NCBI RefSeq assembly: GCF_023347235.1
Contig: NZ_CP094467.1
Coordinates: 868,001 to 932,000, forward strand
Reading direction: 5' to 3'
From: Faecalibacterium sp. I4-1-79
GTDB lineage: Bacteria > Bacillota > Clostridia > Oscillospirales > Ruminococcaceae
DNA: 64,000 nucleotides
Position numbers and translations under genes: made by a program. Under the pieces are notes generated by a model that worked only from the letters and a program-made list of their open reading frames with translations, was not told the origin of the DNA and made no database searches. Below are positions 51,257-59,105 of the stretch, in pieces. Every line of letters starts with the position of its first letter. Position 1 is the first letter of the stretch.

Positions 51257-52690
51257 ATGAAAAAGCATAAAATATGTAAAATTCTTCTTGTTATACTGGC
51301 AATTTTTTTATGTGTGGCTTTTTATGAATTGCTCGGAATCTGCGTTGCATATAAAAAGCAGCCGGAAGTGTCCAATACAACCAAAAAAGAAACAAAAAAT
51401 GGGTCATGGAACGAATGCAGTGAAAATACAGAACGGGCAGTAATCATAGAAAAGAATCCAGAAGCGCTTTTACAAAGAGTGCGTTTGATCAAGAATGCAA
51501 AAAAGGAAATTATTCTTTCTACTTTTGCATTTCAATCCGATGAAAGTGGAAAATTGATCTTAGTAGCACTGCATGATGCGGCAGACAGAGGTGTACATAT
51601 TCGTCTGTTAGTAGACGGAATGGAGAGCTGGATTGATATGGAAGGAAATCCGTATTTCTATGGATTATCTTCCCATGAGAATGTTGAAATTAAACTGTAT
51701 AATAAGGCCAATCCGTTGAAACCGTGGAAAATAATGGGTAGAATGCATGATAAATATTTGATTGCAGATGGAAAGAGATATATTCTTGGGGGAAGAAATA
51801 CATACAATTATTTTCTGGGTGATTTTCCGGGACATAAGAACTATGACAGAGACGTGTTAGTGGTTTGCGATGAACCTGAGAAAGATAATTCAGTTAACCA
51901 GTTGTTAGAGTATTTTGAAACGATATGGGAACAAGAAGACAGTGATTATTTTCATGACAATAAAAAACTGGCAAATAGAAAATCTGTAAAGAACGCAGTT
52001 TTAGAGTTGCAGAACGGCTATCAGAAATATTTTGAAGAGAATAAGGAAAGAATCTGCGATACCGATTACACGGACGAAACTTTTGAGACAGAAAAGATTG
52101 CATTAGTGTCAAATCCTATTCACACAGGTTCCAAAGAACCAGTAGTGTGGTATCAGTTGGGAGAATTGATGAAAAATGCAAAAAATCGTGTGAAGATCCA
52201 CACGCCATATATTATCTGTAATGATATGATGTATAATACATGGGAGGAGATTGCAGAGAACGTTTCAGATTTTTCTATCATGACAAATTCAGTTGCGAAT
52301 AATGGGAATCCATTTGGGGCTGCCGATTATGCGAAAAACAGAAATAGAATCTTAAGTACAGGAATTAATATCTGGGAATATGAAGGCGGTTATTCATACC
52401 ACGGAAAAAGTATTCTGATTGACGATGATCTGTCTGTAATCGGTTCCTTTAATATGGACATGAGAAGTGCATATCTGGATACGGAACTGATGCTTGTAAT
52501 TCGCAGTAAAGATATTAATAAACAGTTGGAAGAGGGCATGATGGAATATGAAAGAGTGTCCCGCCAGGTATTGGAAGATGGAACCTATCGTGATCCATAT
52601 CATGTAGAGCCAATCGAATTAACAAAGAAACGTCAGAGAAAAATATTTTTGGTACAGCATCTGCTTGGATGGGCAAGGTATCTGTTTTAA
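51257..52690 (+). CDS. Phospholipase D-family membrane protein
   Basis: A 477-residue protein with one N-terminal signal-anchor helix (ILLVILAIFLCVAFYELLGICV) and two HKD domains: RMHDKYLIADGKRYILGGRNTYNY and SYHGKSILIDDDLSVIGSFNMDMRS. The active site would face outwards. It is only distantly like the cardiolipin synthase next door, so it may be a second cardiolipin synthase class or another phosphatidyltransferase. The response regulator starts 17 bases downstream. Confidence 0.85.
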   Translation: MKKHKICKILLVILAIFLCVAFYELLGICVAYKKQPEVSNTTKKETKNGSWNECSENTERAVIIEKNPEALLQRVRLIKNAKKEIILSTFAFQSDESGKLILVALHDAADRGVHIRLLVDGMESWIDMEGNPYFYGLSSHENVEIKLYNKANPLKPWKIMGRMHDKYLIADGKRYILGGRNTYNYFLGDFPGHKNYDRDVLVVCDEPEKDNSVNQLLEYFETIWEQEDSDYFHDNKKLANRKSVKNAVLELQNGYQKYFEENKERICDTDYTDETFETEKIALVSNPIHTGSKEPVVWYQLGELMKNAKNRVKIHTPYIICNDMMYNTWEEIAENVSDFSIMTNSVANNGNPFGAADYAKNRNRILSTGINIWEYEGGYSYHGKSILIDDDLSVIGSFNMDMRSAYLDTELMLVIRSKDINKQLEEGMMEYERVSRQVLEDGTYRDPYHVEPIELTKKRQRKIFLVQHLLGWARYLF

Positions 52691-52707
52691 TAAGGAGGAA
52701 GGAAAAC

Positions 52708-53379
52708 GTGTTTCAAATATTGATTGTAGAAGATGATAAAGAATTAAGCCAGCTATTCCAAAAAGTGCTTGAGAAGAATGGATATCAAGTCAAAAGTGCA
52801 TCGGATGGAGCACAGGCATTAGAAGTATTGGTTAAGGAATATATTGATCTGATCATTTCTGATATTATGATGCCGGTTATGGATGGTTATGAACTGGTGT
52901 CGGAACTCCGTTCAGCAGGATATCAGATACCTGTACTTATGATCACTGCGAAAGGTTCCTTTGATGATATGCGCCAGGGATTTCTTTCGGGAAGTGACGA
53001 TTATATGGTAAAACCGGTAAATGTGAATGAAATGGTTTTAAGAGTCGGAGCACTGCTTCGCCGTGCACAGATACTGAATGAACACAAAATTGTGATCGGC
53101 TCAACAGAGTTTGATTACGATGCAATGACGGTTACAACTGATAAGGAAAGTCTTGCTTTGCCTAAAAAAGAATTCCTGCTTTTATATAAGCTTGCAGCTT
53201 CGCCAGGCAGAATATTTACAAAACAACAGTTGATGGATGAAGTATGGGGATACGAGACGGAGGCAGACCCACATACGATAGAGGTACATATAGGAAGAAT
53301 CAGAGAGCGTTTTAAAGATAACCCTGATTTTGAAATCGTAACAATGCGTGGAATTGGATACAAGGTGGTGAAAAAATAA
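52708..53379 (+). CDS. OmpR-family response regulator, GTG start
   Basis: A 223-residue regulator. The receiver domain has the acidic pair EDD near the start and phospho-acceptor Asp52 in IISDIMMPVMDGYEL; the C-terminal winged helix reads FTKQQLMDEVWGYETEADPHTIEVHIGRIRERF. GTG at 52708 follows AAGGAGGAAGG. Its stop overlaps the kinase start (TAATG). It probably controls the envelope lipid genes in this block. Confidence 0.92.
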   Translation: MFQILIVEDDKELSQLFQKVLEKNGYQVKSASDGAQALEVLVKEYIDLIISDIMMPVMDGYELVSELRSAGYQIPVLMITAKGSFDDMRQGFLSGSDDYMVKPVNVNEMVLRVGALLRRAQILNEHKIVIGSTEFDYDAMTVTTDKESLALPKKEFLLLYKLAASPGRIFTKQQLMDEVWGYETEADPHTIEVHIGRIRERFKDNPDFEIVTMRGIGYKVVKK

Positions 53380-54422
53380 TGGAACAAAAGAAAGAAAAAG
53401 GATTGCGGATCCGATCCTGTCTGACTGGTGCAATCTGGCTGGCACTTGTATTTTCAACAGTCATATCTGCTTTATTATTTGCTTTTTTGAATCATTTTTT
53501 TAATCTGCCGGGCAGCATACCTGTGCTTGGCTGGCTTTTGATTTTCAATACATTGATTGCAGGGCTGATCACTTCCTTTATTAATGCAAAGTTACTGGAA
53601 CCAATTACAAGACTTAGTAAAGCAATGAAGGAAGTTTCTCGGGGAGATTTTGAACAGCATTTGGAAACGAACAGCCGTATAGCAGAAGTTGGAGAATCTT
53701 ATCAAAGTTTTAACGTTATGACAAAAGAACTTCGTGCAACAGAGGTGCTGCAGATGGATTTTGTATCTGATGTTTCTCATGAGTTTAAGACCCCGATTAA
53801 TGCCATTGAAGGATATACAATGCTGCTTCAGGGAGAAGAACTGTCTCCGGAACAAGAGGAATATGTAGAAAAAATCTTATTTAACACCCAAAGACTTTCC
53901 GGATTGGTTGGTAATATTTTGCTGTTATCCAAGTTAGAGAATCAGAATATACCAATGAAAAAAACAGAATATCGTCTGGATGAACAGATCCGCCAGGCAG
54001 TTCTTTCATTGGAAACAAAATGGACAGAAAAAGAAATTGGTTTTCAGGTAGAATTGGAGGAAGTTAAATATACTGCGAATGAAGGACTTTTTATGCATAT
54101 CTGGATAAATCTTTTAGATAATGCGATTAAGTTCAGCCCTTCAAAGGGGACAATTACGATGTTTCTGAGACAAGAACAGGATTCTGTTAAGTTCATTCTG
54201 GAAGATGAAGGACCAGGAATAGAGGATGATGTAAAATCCAGAATATTTGACAAGTTCTATCAGGTAGATGGATCTCATAAAGCAGAAGGAAATGGCCTAG
54301 GTCTTGCACTTGTAAAACGGATTGTAGATAGTGCCGGAGGAACAATCAAAGCAGAAAACCGTGAATATGGTGGATGCAGATTTGTTATAGAGCTGCCAAA
54401 GCAGAAAGATGAGATTATCTAG
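53379..54422 (+). CDS. Sensor histidine kinase
   Basis: A 347-residue membrane kinase. Two transmembrane helices (about 18-40 and 48-70) are separated by a very short loop, so there is almost no extracellular domain, a layout of intramembrane-sensing kinases. HAMP-like linker at about 70-122, His134 in SDVSHEFKTPINAIEGY, then N, G1 and G2 boxes (WINLLDNAIKFS, DEGPGIED, GNGLGLALVKRIV). Coupled with the upstream regulator; it may sense membrane or lipid stress. Confidence 0.92.
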   Translation: MEQKKEKGLRIRSCLTGAIWLALVFSTVISALLFAFLNHFFNLPGSIPVLGWLLIFNTLIAGLITSFINAKLLEPITRLSKAMKEVSRGDFEQHLETNSRIAEVGESYQSFNVMTKELRATEVLQMDFVSDVSHEFKTPINAIEGYTMLLQGEELSPEQEEYVEKILFNTQRLSGLVGNILLLSKLENQNIPMKKTEYRLDEQIRQAVLSLETKWTEKEIGFQVELEEVKYTANEGLFMHIWINLLDNAIKFSPSKGTITMFLRQEQDSVKFILEDEGPGIEDDVKSRIFDKFYQVDGSHKAEGNGLGLALVKRIVDSAGGTIKAENREYGGCRFVIELPKQKDEII

Positions 54423-54455
54423 TTTTAAGATAAATTAGAAGATGGGAGAATTTAT

Positions 54456-55520
54456 ATGACATTTTATCAGGAGTTGCAGTTAAATCAGGCAGGTTCTAAA
54501 AACCTGTTGAAAAAGAGTGAAACACTAAAAGAAAAATTATATCATATGTGGGTATATCTGGTGAAGATAGCTGCTACAATGGCATTTTGTTTTTTCTTTG
54601 TTAGTATTTTCAGCATCCTATTTGGAAATGAGAACAGCATTGTAGGTGTAGTAGTCTTATTATGTCTCATGGTGTTTAGGAATGCGGATCTGGGGATCCA
54701 CACCGGACAATCTACGATGCTTTTGGCTTTGTTCTTTGTAATTATGACTGTATGTCCGCATTTAGCAAATCAGTTTTCACCGGTATTGGGAATGCTGTTA
54801 AATATTGCGGCACTGGCTGTGTTGATTCTGTTCGGATGCCATAATCCATCCATGTTTAATCAATCTACATTGGTTCTTGGGTATCTGCTGCTATATGGTT
54901 ATGATGTTACGGGAAAAAGCTATCAGATGCGATTAGTCGGAATGGCTTTAGGTGCAGCACTTACCTGCTTCGTATTTTATCGAAATCATAAAAACAGAAC
55001 TTATAAAAGAAATCTGAAAGATCTGATACAAGAATTTGATATCACTTCTTCCAGAACAAAATGGCAGCTATGTCAGATTTTATGCGTACCGATTGTCCTT
55101 TGCATTGCAGAACTTTGTAATATGCCACGTGCAATGTGGGCTGGTATTGCGGCCATGTCCGTGATTTTGCCGTCTATGGAAGATATGCACTACAGAGTCC
55201 GTAAAAGGATTGTCGGAAATATTGCAGGTGTTATATGTTTTACAGTATTATATTTTCTGCTTCCTTCGTCAATCTATGCATATATAGGAATTCTTGGTGG
55301 AATCGGTGTAGGATTTTCAGCACAATATGGCTGGCAGGCAGTATTTAACACATTTGGTGCTTTAGCCATTGCTGCAGAGACATATGGACTACAAGGAGCG
55401 GTTAGTCTTAGAGTGAGTCAAAATGTTTTTGGTGTTGTGTTTGCTTTAGCATTTTGTGTTATGTTTTATTGGTTTATGCCTAAAAAAAAGGAAAGTGAGG
55501 TGACCGTACATGCAGAGTGA
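54456..55520 (+). CDS. FUSC-like integral membrane protein
   Basis: A 354-residue protein with about ten transmembrane segments in two halves, separated by a cytoplasmic loop near residues 175-205 (FYRNHKNRTYKRNLKDLIQEFD). The second half contains PRAMWAGIAAMSVILPS...YRVRKRIVGNIAG, a pattern of FUSC/aromatic-acid exporter-like proteins. The substrate is unknown. It follows the kinase and overlaps the next gene by 11 bases. Confidence 0.75.
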   Translation: MTFYQELQLNQAGSKNLLKKSETLKEKLYHMWVYLVKIAATMAFCFFFVSIFSILFGNENSIVGVVVLLCLMVFRNADLGIHTGQSTMLLALFFVIMTVCPHLANQFSPVLGMLLNIAALAVLILFGCHNPSMFNQSTLVLGYLLLYGYDVTGKSYQMRLVGMALGAALTCFVFYRNHKNRTYKRNLKDLIQEFDITSSRTKWQLCQILCVPIVLCIAELCNMPRAMWAGIAAMSVILPSMEDMHYRVRKRIVGNIAGVICFTVLYFLLPSSIYAYIGILGGIGVGFSAQYGWQAVFNTFGALAIAAETYGLQGAVSLRVSQNVFGVVFALAFCVMFYWFMPKKKESEVTVHAE

Positions 55521-55941
55521 AGTGAATCAGGAAGAAAATTTGAATACCACTGATTTTGACGAGCACTTCGCTAAAATTTCGTCCTATATTGTAGACACAT
55601 TGCACGGCGTTCCACTTGAGATGACCGAGGATGAAAAAGAACAATTTCGCATACAGGTTATTTCAAATCAGTATGCAGAACGGTTGCTAAGTGAAGCCGA
55701 AAAGACAGAAACGTATAGAGGTTTATCAAAAATTGATATTCTCCATACAGTTTCTATCCCTCAACTGGCTAGAACAATCCCACTTAAAGGTTTGAATCTC
55801 AGTTTAGAAAAATACAGAATGCCGGATGGTGTAATAATAGAGGTTGAGAGTTCGTCACATTATTTGGGGTCATTTAGTGAGAAAAATGATTCTTCCACAA
55901 ATTGGATAGAAAAGATCATGGAGGGTGTCGGTATTCACTAG
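55510..55941 (+). CDS. Hypothetical acidic cytoplasmic protein
   Basis: A 143-residue protein, not recognised. It is acidic, has no membrane segment and is predicted helical in the first half (HFAKISSYIVDTLHGVPLEM, EQFRIQVISNQYAERLLSEAEK). It overlaps the FUSC-like gene by 11 bases, so it is translated from the same message. It ends 20 bases before a scar of duplicated island sequence. Confidence 0.65.
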   Translation: MQSEVNQEENLNTTDFDEHFAKISSYIVDTLHGVPLEMTEDEKEQFRIQVISNQYAERLLSEAEKTETYRGLSKIDILHTVSIPQLARTIPLKGLNLSLEKYRMPDGVIIEVESSSHYLGSFSEKNDSSTNWIEKIMEGVGIH

Positions 55942-55960
55942 ATGGATTCTCAAGAAGCAT

Positions 55961-56031
55961 ATGCACGAAAGTTCTGCACGCGATAAGTATCTTGCCATTA
56001 TGAAGCCCTACCTTCTGATGTGGCACAGTAG
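55961..56031 (+). repeat. 71-bp copy of the ImmA gene junction
   Basis: Matches 39947-40017 with one mismatch; there the bases span the start of the ImmA-family gene and the end of the preceding gene. It joins directly to the right 83-bp repeat without spacing. Confidence 0.85.
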
Positions 56032-56113
56032 CAGTTGAAAACAGCTCAGGTTACCTATTGCAATTCTGACTATTTGGAATATACTTGTAAGTATCAAATT
56101 ATTTCACTGTATG
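56031..56113 (+). repeat. 83-bp direct repeat, right copy, with promoter
   Basis: Identical to 49284-49366. It carries TTGCAA (56058-56063), 16-base spacer and TATACT (56080-56085), 42 bases before the AT-hook gene. Confidence 0.85.
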
Positions 56114-56126
56114 GGAGGAAATTATT

Positions 56127-56462
56127 ATGGCAAGACCCAAGGGAAGCAAGAATAAGGCTCGTACTGTAAAGGCCAGCGTTGATTATGCAGCCGTCGTTGC
56201 AGAAAAGACCGCTGAAAAGGAAAAAATCGAATCTGAGGTTGCTACGCTGACTGCAAATCTCGATGATCTGAAAACGCAGCTGAAAGCCAAGAAAGCAGAA
56301 TTGAAAGCCGCCACCAAGGAACTTGCCAAAGCCGAAAACAAAAAAGCTGCCGCCGAAGCAAAGGCAGCAGAAGAAGCAAAGAAGGGCGAAGCAGAAGATG
56401 TGCTGAAGAAGCTGCTTGCCAGCGGTATGACGGCTGAAGAAATCCTTGCAAAGCTCCAGTAA
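56127..56462 (+). CDS. AT-hook-like coiled-coil protein
   Basis: A 111-residue protein. The N-terminus ARPKGSKNKAR is an AT-hook-like DNA-binding motif. Residues 20-90 form a continuous Lys/Glu/Ala-rich coiled coil (KTAEKEKIESEVATLTANLDDL onward), ending in LLASGMTAEEILAKLQ. It may be a nucleoid-associated or structural DNA-binding protein of the island. GGGAGGAAATTATT precedes the ATG; the promoter is in the 83-bp repeat. Confidence 0.7.
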   Translation: MARPKGSKNKARTVKASVDYAAVVAEKTAEKEKIESEVATLTANLDDLKTQLKAKKAELKAATKELAKAENKKAAAEAKAAEEAKKGEAEDVLKKLLASGMTAEEILAKLQ

Positions 56463-56502
56463 TGCAATATGATGAACTGGACAAGCTGCTGAAGTAAAGG
56501 AA

Positions 56503-56547
56503 GGGGCTGTTGCACACGGATAAAAGCCGGTGCAGCAGCCTCTTTTT
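56503..56547 (+). terminator. Terminator of the AT-hook gene
   Basis: GGCTGTTGCAC and GTGCAGCAGCC pair around 14 bases, followed by TCTTTTTC. Confidence 0.8.
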
Positions 56548-56653
56548 CATTCATGCTGCAATTTTTTCAGCGTTTCAAACGTATCTAAATTAAAGTGGCG
56601 TATCATATTCCTTTTCACACATACTTGCCATTTTCAGACAGGAGGTTGCTTTT

Positions 56654-57442
56654 ATGAAAATATCTGCCGACTATCGTATGCTCGCTCTCGATGCTCTGCG
56701 CGGAAAATGGAAAACTGCTGTTCTGACAGGTATTGCCGCCAGTGCGCTCGGTGCTACCATTGTGAGCAGTTCCAACAGTGTCGTTTCCAATTCCAATCAG
56801 GCAAAGGACATTCATTTTAACCTGTTCGCCCAGCCAAACGGCGGTCGTCTGCTTGCTGTTTTGCTTGTCGGCATTGGTCTGTGGGCAATCCTCCAACTGA
56901 TCGTGGGCGGTGCAGTTCAACTGGGATATGCTCATTTTAATCTGAACCTTGTAGATGGAAATGATGCTGCCATCTCGGACTTGTTCTCTCAGAAAGATCG
57001 TCTGTGGGATGGCTTCTGCATGAAATTCCTGCAGGGTCTGTACATCGCCCTCTGGTCGCTGCTGTTGGTGATTCCGGGAATCGTGAAAACATACAGCTAT
57101 GCGATGACACCTTACATCATGTCCGAACATCCTTCGTTGACTGCAAATGAAGCAATCACAGAATCCCGGCGGATTATGGACGGCAACAAATGGCGGCTGT
57201 TCTGTCTGGATTTCAGCTTCATTGGCTGGGAGCTGCTCTGTTCGTTGCCACTGTATGCCGGGGGTTTTCTGGTTCTCAAATATTTCACCGGTTCAGAGGC
57301 TATGGCGATTTCTCTTTTTCTTCTGCTGACAATTCCATTGAGCATTGGCTTCTTTTTTGTACGCCCCTATGAGGAAGCTGCATGGGCCACTTTCTACCGC
57401 GATATTACCGCAGCACCTACCGAACCGGATGAAGCATACTGA
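56654..57442 (+). CDS. DUF975-family membrane protein
   Basis: A 262-residue protein with about five or six transmembrane helices. The start MKISADYRMLALDALRGKWKTAVL, the YAHFNLNLVDGNDAAISDLF stretch and the SYAMTPYIMSEHPSLTANEAITESRRIMDGNKWRLFCLDFSFIGWELL region are hallmarks of DUF975, a family of unknown function widespread in Firmicutes. GGAGG precedes the ATG. Confidence 0.85.
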   Translation: MKISADYRMLALDALRGKWKTAVLTGIAASALGATIVSSSNSVVSNSNQAKDIHFNLFAQPNGGRLLAVLLVGIGLWAILQLIVGGAVQLGYAHFNLNLVDGNDAAISDLFSQKDRLWDGFCMKFLQGLYIALWSLLLVIPGIVKTYSYAMTPYIMSEHPSLTANEAITESRRIMDGNKWRLFCLDFSFIGWELLCSLPLYAGGFLVLKYFTGSEAMAISLFLLLTIPLSIGFFFVRPYEEAAWATFYRDITAAPTEPDEAY

Positions 57443-57491
57443 CTTTTATACTATTTCGCAGATGTGACCGGATTTTCGAGGTGATCTGCGT

Positions 57492-57650
57492 ATGGATAAG
57501 AAACCTGACCGTTCCGAAATAATTGCAATGACCCTCTTATTTGCTTTAACGCTGGTGCTTACGGTATTAAAAGTGACGAGAACGGTTTCACTGACTTGGT
57601 TGTGGGTGCTGGGTCCGCTTTGGCTTGGCACATATCGGTACCGTGATTAG
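57492..57650 (+). CDS. Small transmembrane protein, 52 residues
   Basis: ATG at 57492 follows GAGGTGAT with 6-base spacing. The protein begins with a charged stretch MDKKPDRSEI, then two hydrophobic segments (IAMTLLFALTLVLTVL and LTWLWVLGPLWLGTYRY) and ends RD. A perfect terminator follows immediately. Function unknown; small hydrophobic proteins like this often accompany DUF975 genes or act as holin-like or regulatory peptides. Confidence 0.7.
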   Translation: MDKKPDRSEIIAMTLLFALTLVLTVLKVTRTVSLTWLWVLGPLWLGTYRYRD

Positions 57651-57659
57651 GGCTGCTTG

Positions 57660-57687
57660 CGCTGGGAGATTTCTCCCAGCGTTTTTT
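57660..57687 (+). terminator. Terminator after the 52-residue protein
   Basis: CGCTGGGAGA and TCTCCCAGCG form a perfect 10-bp stem with a 2-base apparent loop, followed by TTTTTT. Confidence 0.85.
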
Positions 57688-57930
57688 ATTCCTCGGAGAT
57701 GCCGAGATATTGGTCGATCTCCATGATACCCTCCCCACTGACCTCCACCAGATCTTCAAAGGGCACTACGGTGTCGCCCACCTGCAAGGTGCGGAACACC
57801 GGGTCGATGCGGTCTGCCTTGCCAGTCAGGGTGACGTAGTTGCCCACTGCGGGAATCTCCGGGTGGGCGGTATCCGCCTTGAAGTACCGCACCGTGATGG
57901 TCATGCCCTTGGTGACCTGCATCTGTAGGA
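57686..57930 (-). pseudogene. YolD-like fragment
   Basis: On the minus strand a frame encodes VTKGMTITVRYFKADTAHPE, then VGNYVTLTGKADRIDPVFRT, then LQVGDTVVPFEDLVEVSGEG, resembling the C-terminal half of YolD-like proteins found beside Y-family polymerases in mobile elements. The N-terminal half is absent or frameshifted, and no polymerase gene is nearby. The gap 57931-58079 shows nothing recognisable. Confidence 0.5.
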
Positions 57931-58079
57931 AAGTTCTCGGAGGTGACTTTTCTGACGTTATTACCCAATGGCATTCAATGGGCCGATAGGTAGGCAACGA
58001 AAACAGCCCAAAGACAACCATCTTTTTGAGAATGCGAACGATACGCGGCAAGTGACGACGAGGTGTATAATTGCGCCCT

Positions 58080-58406
58080 TTATTCTAAAGGTTTTTGGAC
58101 GTTCTGCTTTTCGTGAACGTCATGCACCATCTTTGCAAGCGCTAGCACGACTTCCGGTTGACGGAACGAGATTTTCAGCAGCTCCATCACCTGATCGTCG
58201 GTCAGCTCTCCCGGACAGACCAGAAAGCTTTCCAGCATTCCAGCACGGGTGCAAAGACGATGCACACGCTCTCTCCGGTTCAGCTCCGACATCCTGCGTT
58301 CAAGGATCTTTTCCCGGTGCTGGCAAGAGCGCAGCTTCTGCTCTGCTTTGGCTTTTTCGCTACGGAGGTAGGCAAGGTCGGTTTTGGGTTGGGTCAATGG
58401 CATCAC
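58080..58406 (-). CDS. DUF3847-family protein
   Basis: A 108-residue helical protein: LRSEKAKAEQKLRSCQHREKILERRMSELNRRERVHRLCTRAGMLESFL is the coiled-coil pattern of DUF3847, seen next to relaxase genes of conjugative and mobilisable elements in Firmicutes. A C-terminal part (ELTDDQVMELLKISFRQPEVVLAL) completes it. No relaxase is present beside it here, so the mobilisation region appears to have been lost or moved. Confidence 0.75.
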   Translation of the reverse strand: MMPLTQPKTDLAYLRSEKAKAEQKLRSCQHREKILERRMSELNRRERVHRLCTRAGMLESFLVCPGELTDDQVMELLKISFRQPEVVLALAKMVHDVHEKQNVQKPLE

Positions 58407-58420
58407 GCTCCTTTTTCAGA

Positions 58421-58468
58421 AAATAAAAAGCCAAACAATCAGACCTGCTTTGCAACTGATTGTTTGGC
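58421..58468 (-). terminator. Leftward terminator
   Basis: GCCAAACAATCAG (58430-58442) pairs with CTGATTGTTTGGC (58456-58468); on the minus strand TTTTTATTT follows. It ends the small leftward unit 58501-58964. Confidence 0.8.
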
Positions 58469-58500
58469 GAGGAAAAGCGTATATGGTTTTGGCAGTTGAA

Positions 58501-58758
58501 TCAAACAATGATAACGTGAACAGCACGCTCGTAATCAACTTTGCGAACGTATATTGTGTAGAGCGTTTGATAATTGACCTTTTGAAATGCAGTTCCGGCT
58601 CTTTCACGGGTTCCCATTGAAAACAGAGACGGTGATGATAAATCGCGTGCTTTTGTTCGATAGGCTATTCCTGCCTTTTCTAAAAGCGATGTGTATTTTT
58701 GGTATTGAGATTGATTCGAGCAAACAACCAGCTCTTTTTGATTGAAAAATGGCAACAT
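58501..58758 (-). CDS. Small DUF2007-like protein
   Basis: An 85-residue protein: ELVVCSNQSQYQKYTSLLEKAGIAYRTKARDL then YTIYVRKVDYERAVHVI resembles DUF2007-type small signal-transducing proteins (beta-alpha-beta ACT-like). The start at 58758 follows TTAGGAGTTTCT. It follows the interrupted membrane gene after 17 bases. Function unknown. Confidence 0.65.
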   Translation of the reverse strand: MLPFFNQKELVVCSNQSQYQKYTSLLEKAGIAYRTKARDLSSPSLFSMGTRERAGTAFQKVNYQTLYTIYVRKVDYERAVHVIIV

Positions 58759-58775
58759 AGAAACTCCTAAGCATC

Positions 58776-58964
58776 TCACTTCTTGTCGAAAAATTTCAGC
58801 AGAAGTCCGATTATCAATGCAACGCCGCAGACCAATATAACCAGAATGGTTTGTGATGACAAGACGAAAAGCGGTTGAGGAAGCAGTCCCAGCATTCCAC
58901 CAATAATAAATAAAAGCAATATTAGAATCACAATTGCAAATAGGATTGGCTTCTATTTTTTCAT
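58776..58964 (-). pseudogene. Small membrane protein gene with in-frame TAG at codon 4
   Basis: On the minus strand GGGAG is followed 9 bases later by ATG AAA AAA TAG, and the same frame then stays open for 58 codons: KPILFAIVILILLLFIIGGM, LGLLPQPLFVLSSQTILVIL, VCGVALIIGLLLKFFDKK, a clear two-helix membrane protein. It is either a gene killed by a nonsense mutation (for example from an ATA codon) or is expressed from an internal start or by readthrough. Confidence 0.6.
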
Positions 58965-59105
58965 GCTGACACACTCCCTTCTTCAAGAAACAAACTATTA
59001 TACGCGAACTCTTATAGATGCATTGAAATCATCTGCATCTTATTGTTACTATACATACAATAGAAGATTTCGTCCATGCTTTTGTACTAACATGGATAAA
59101 ATCTG

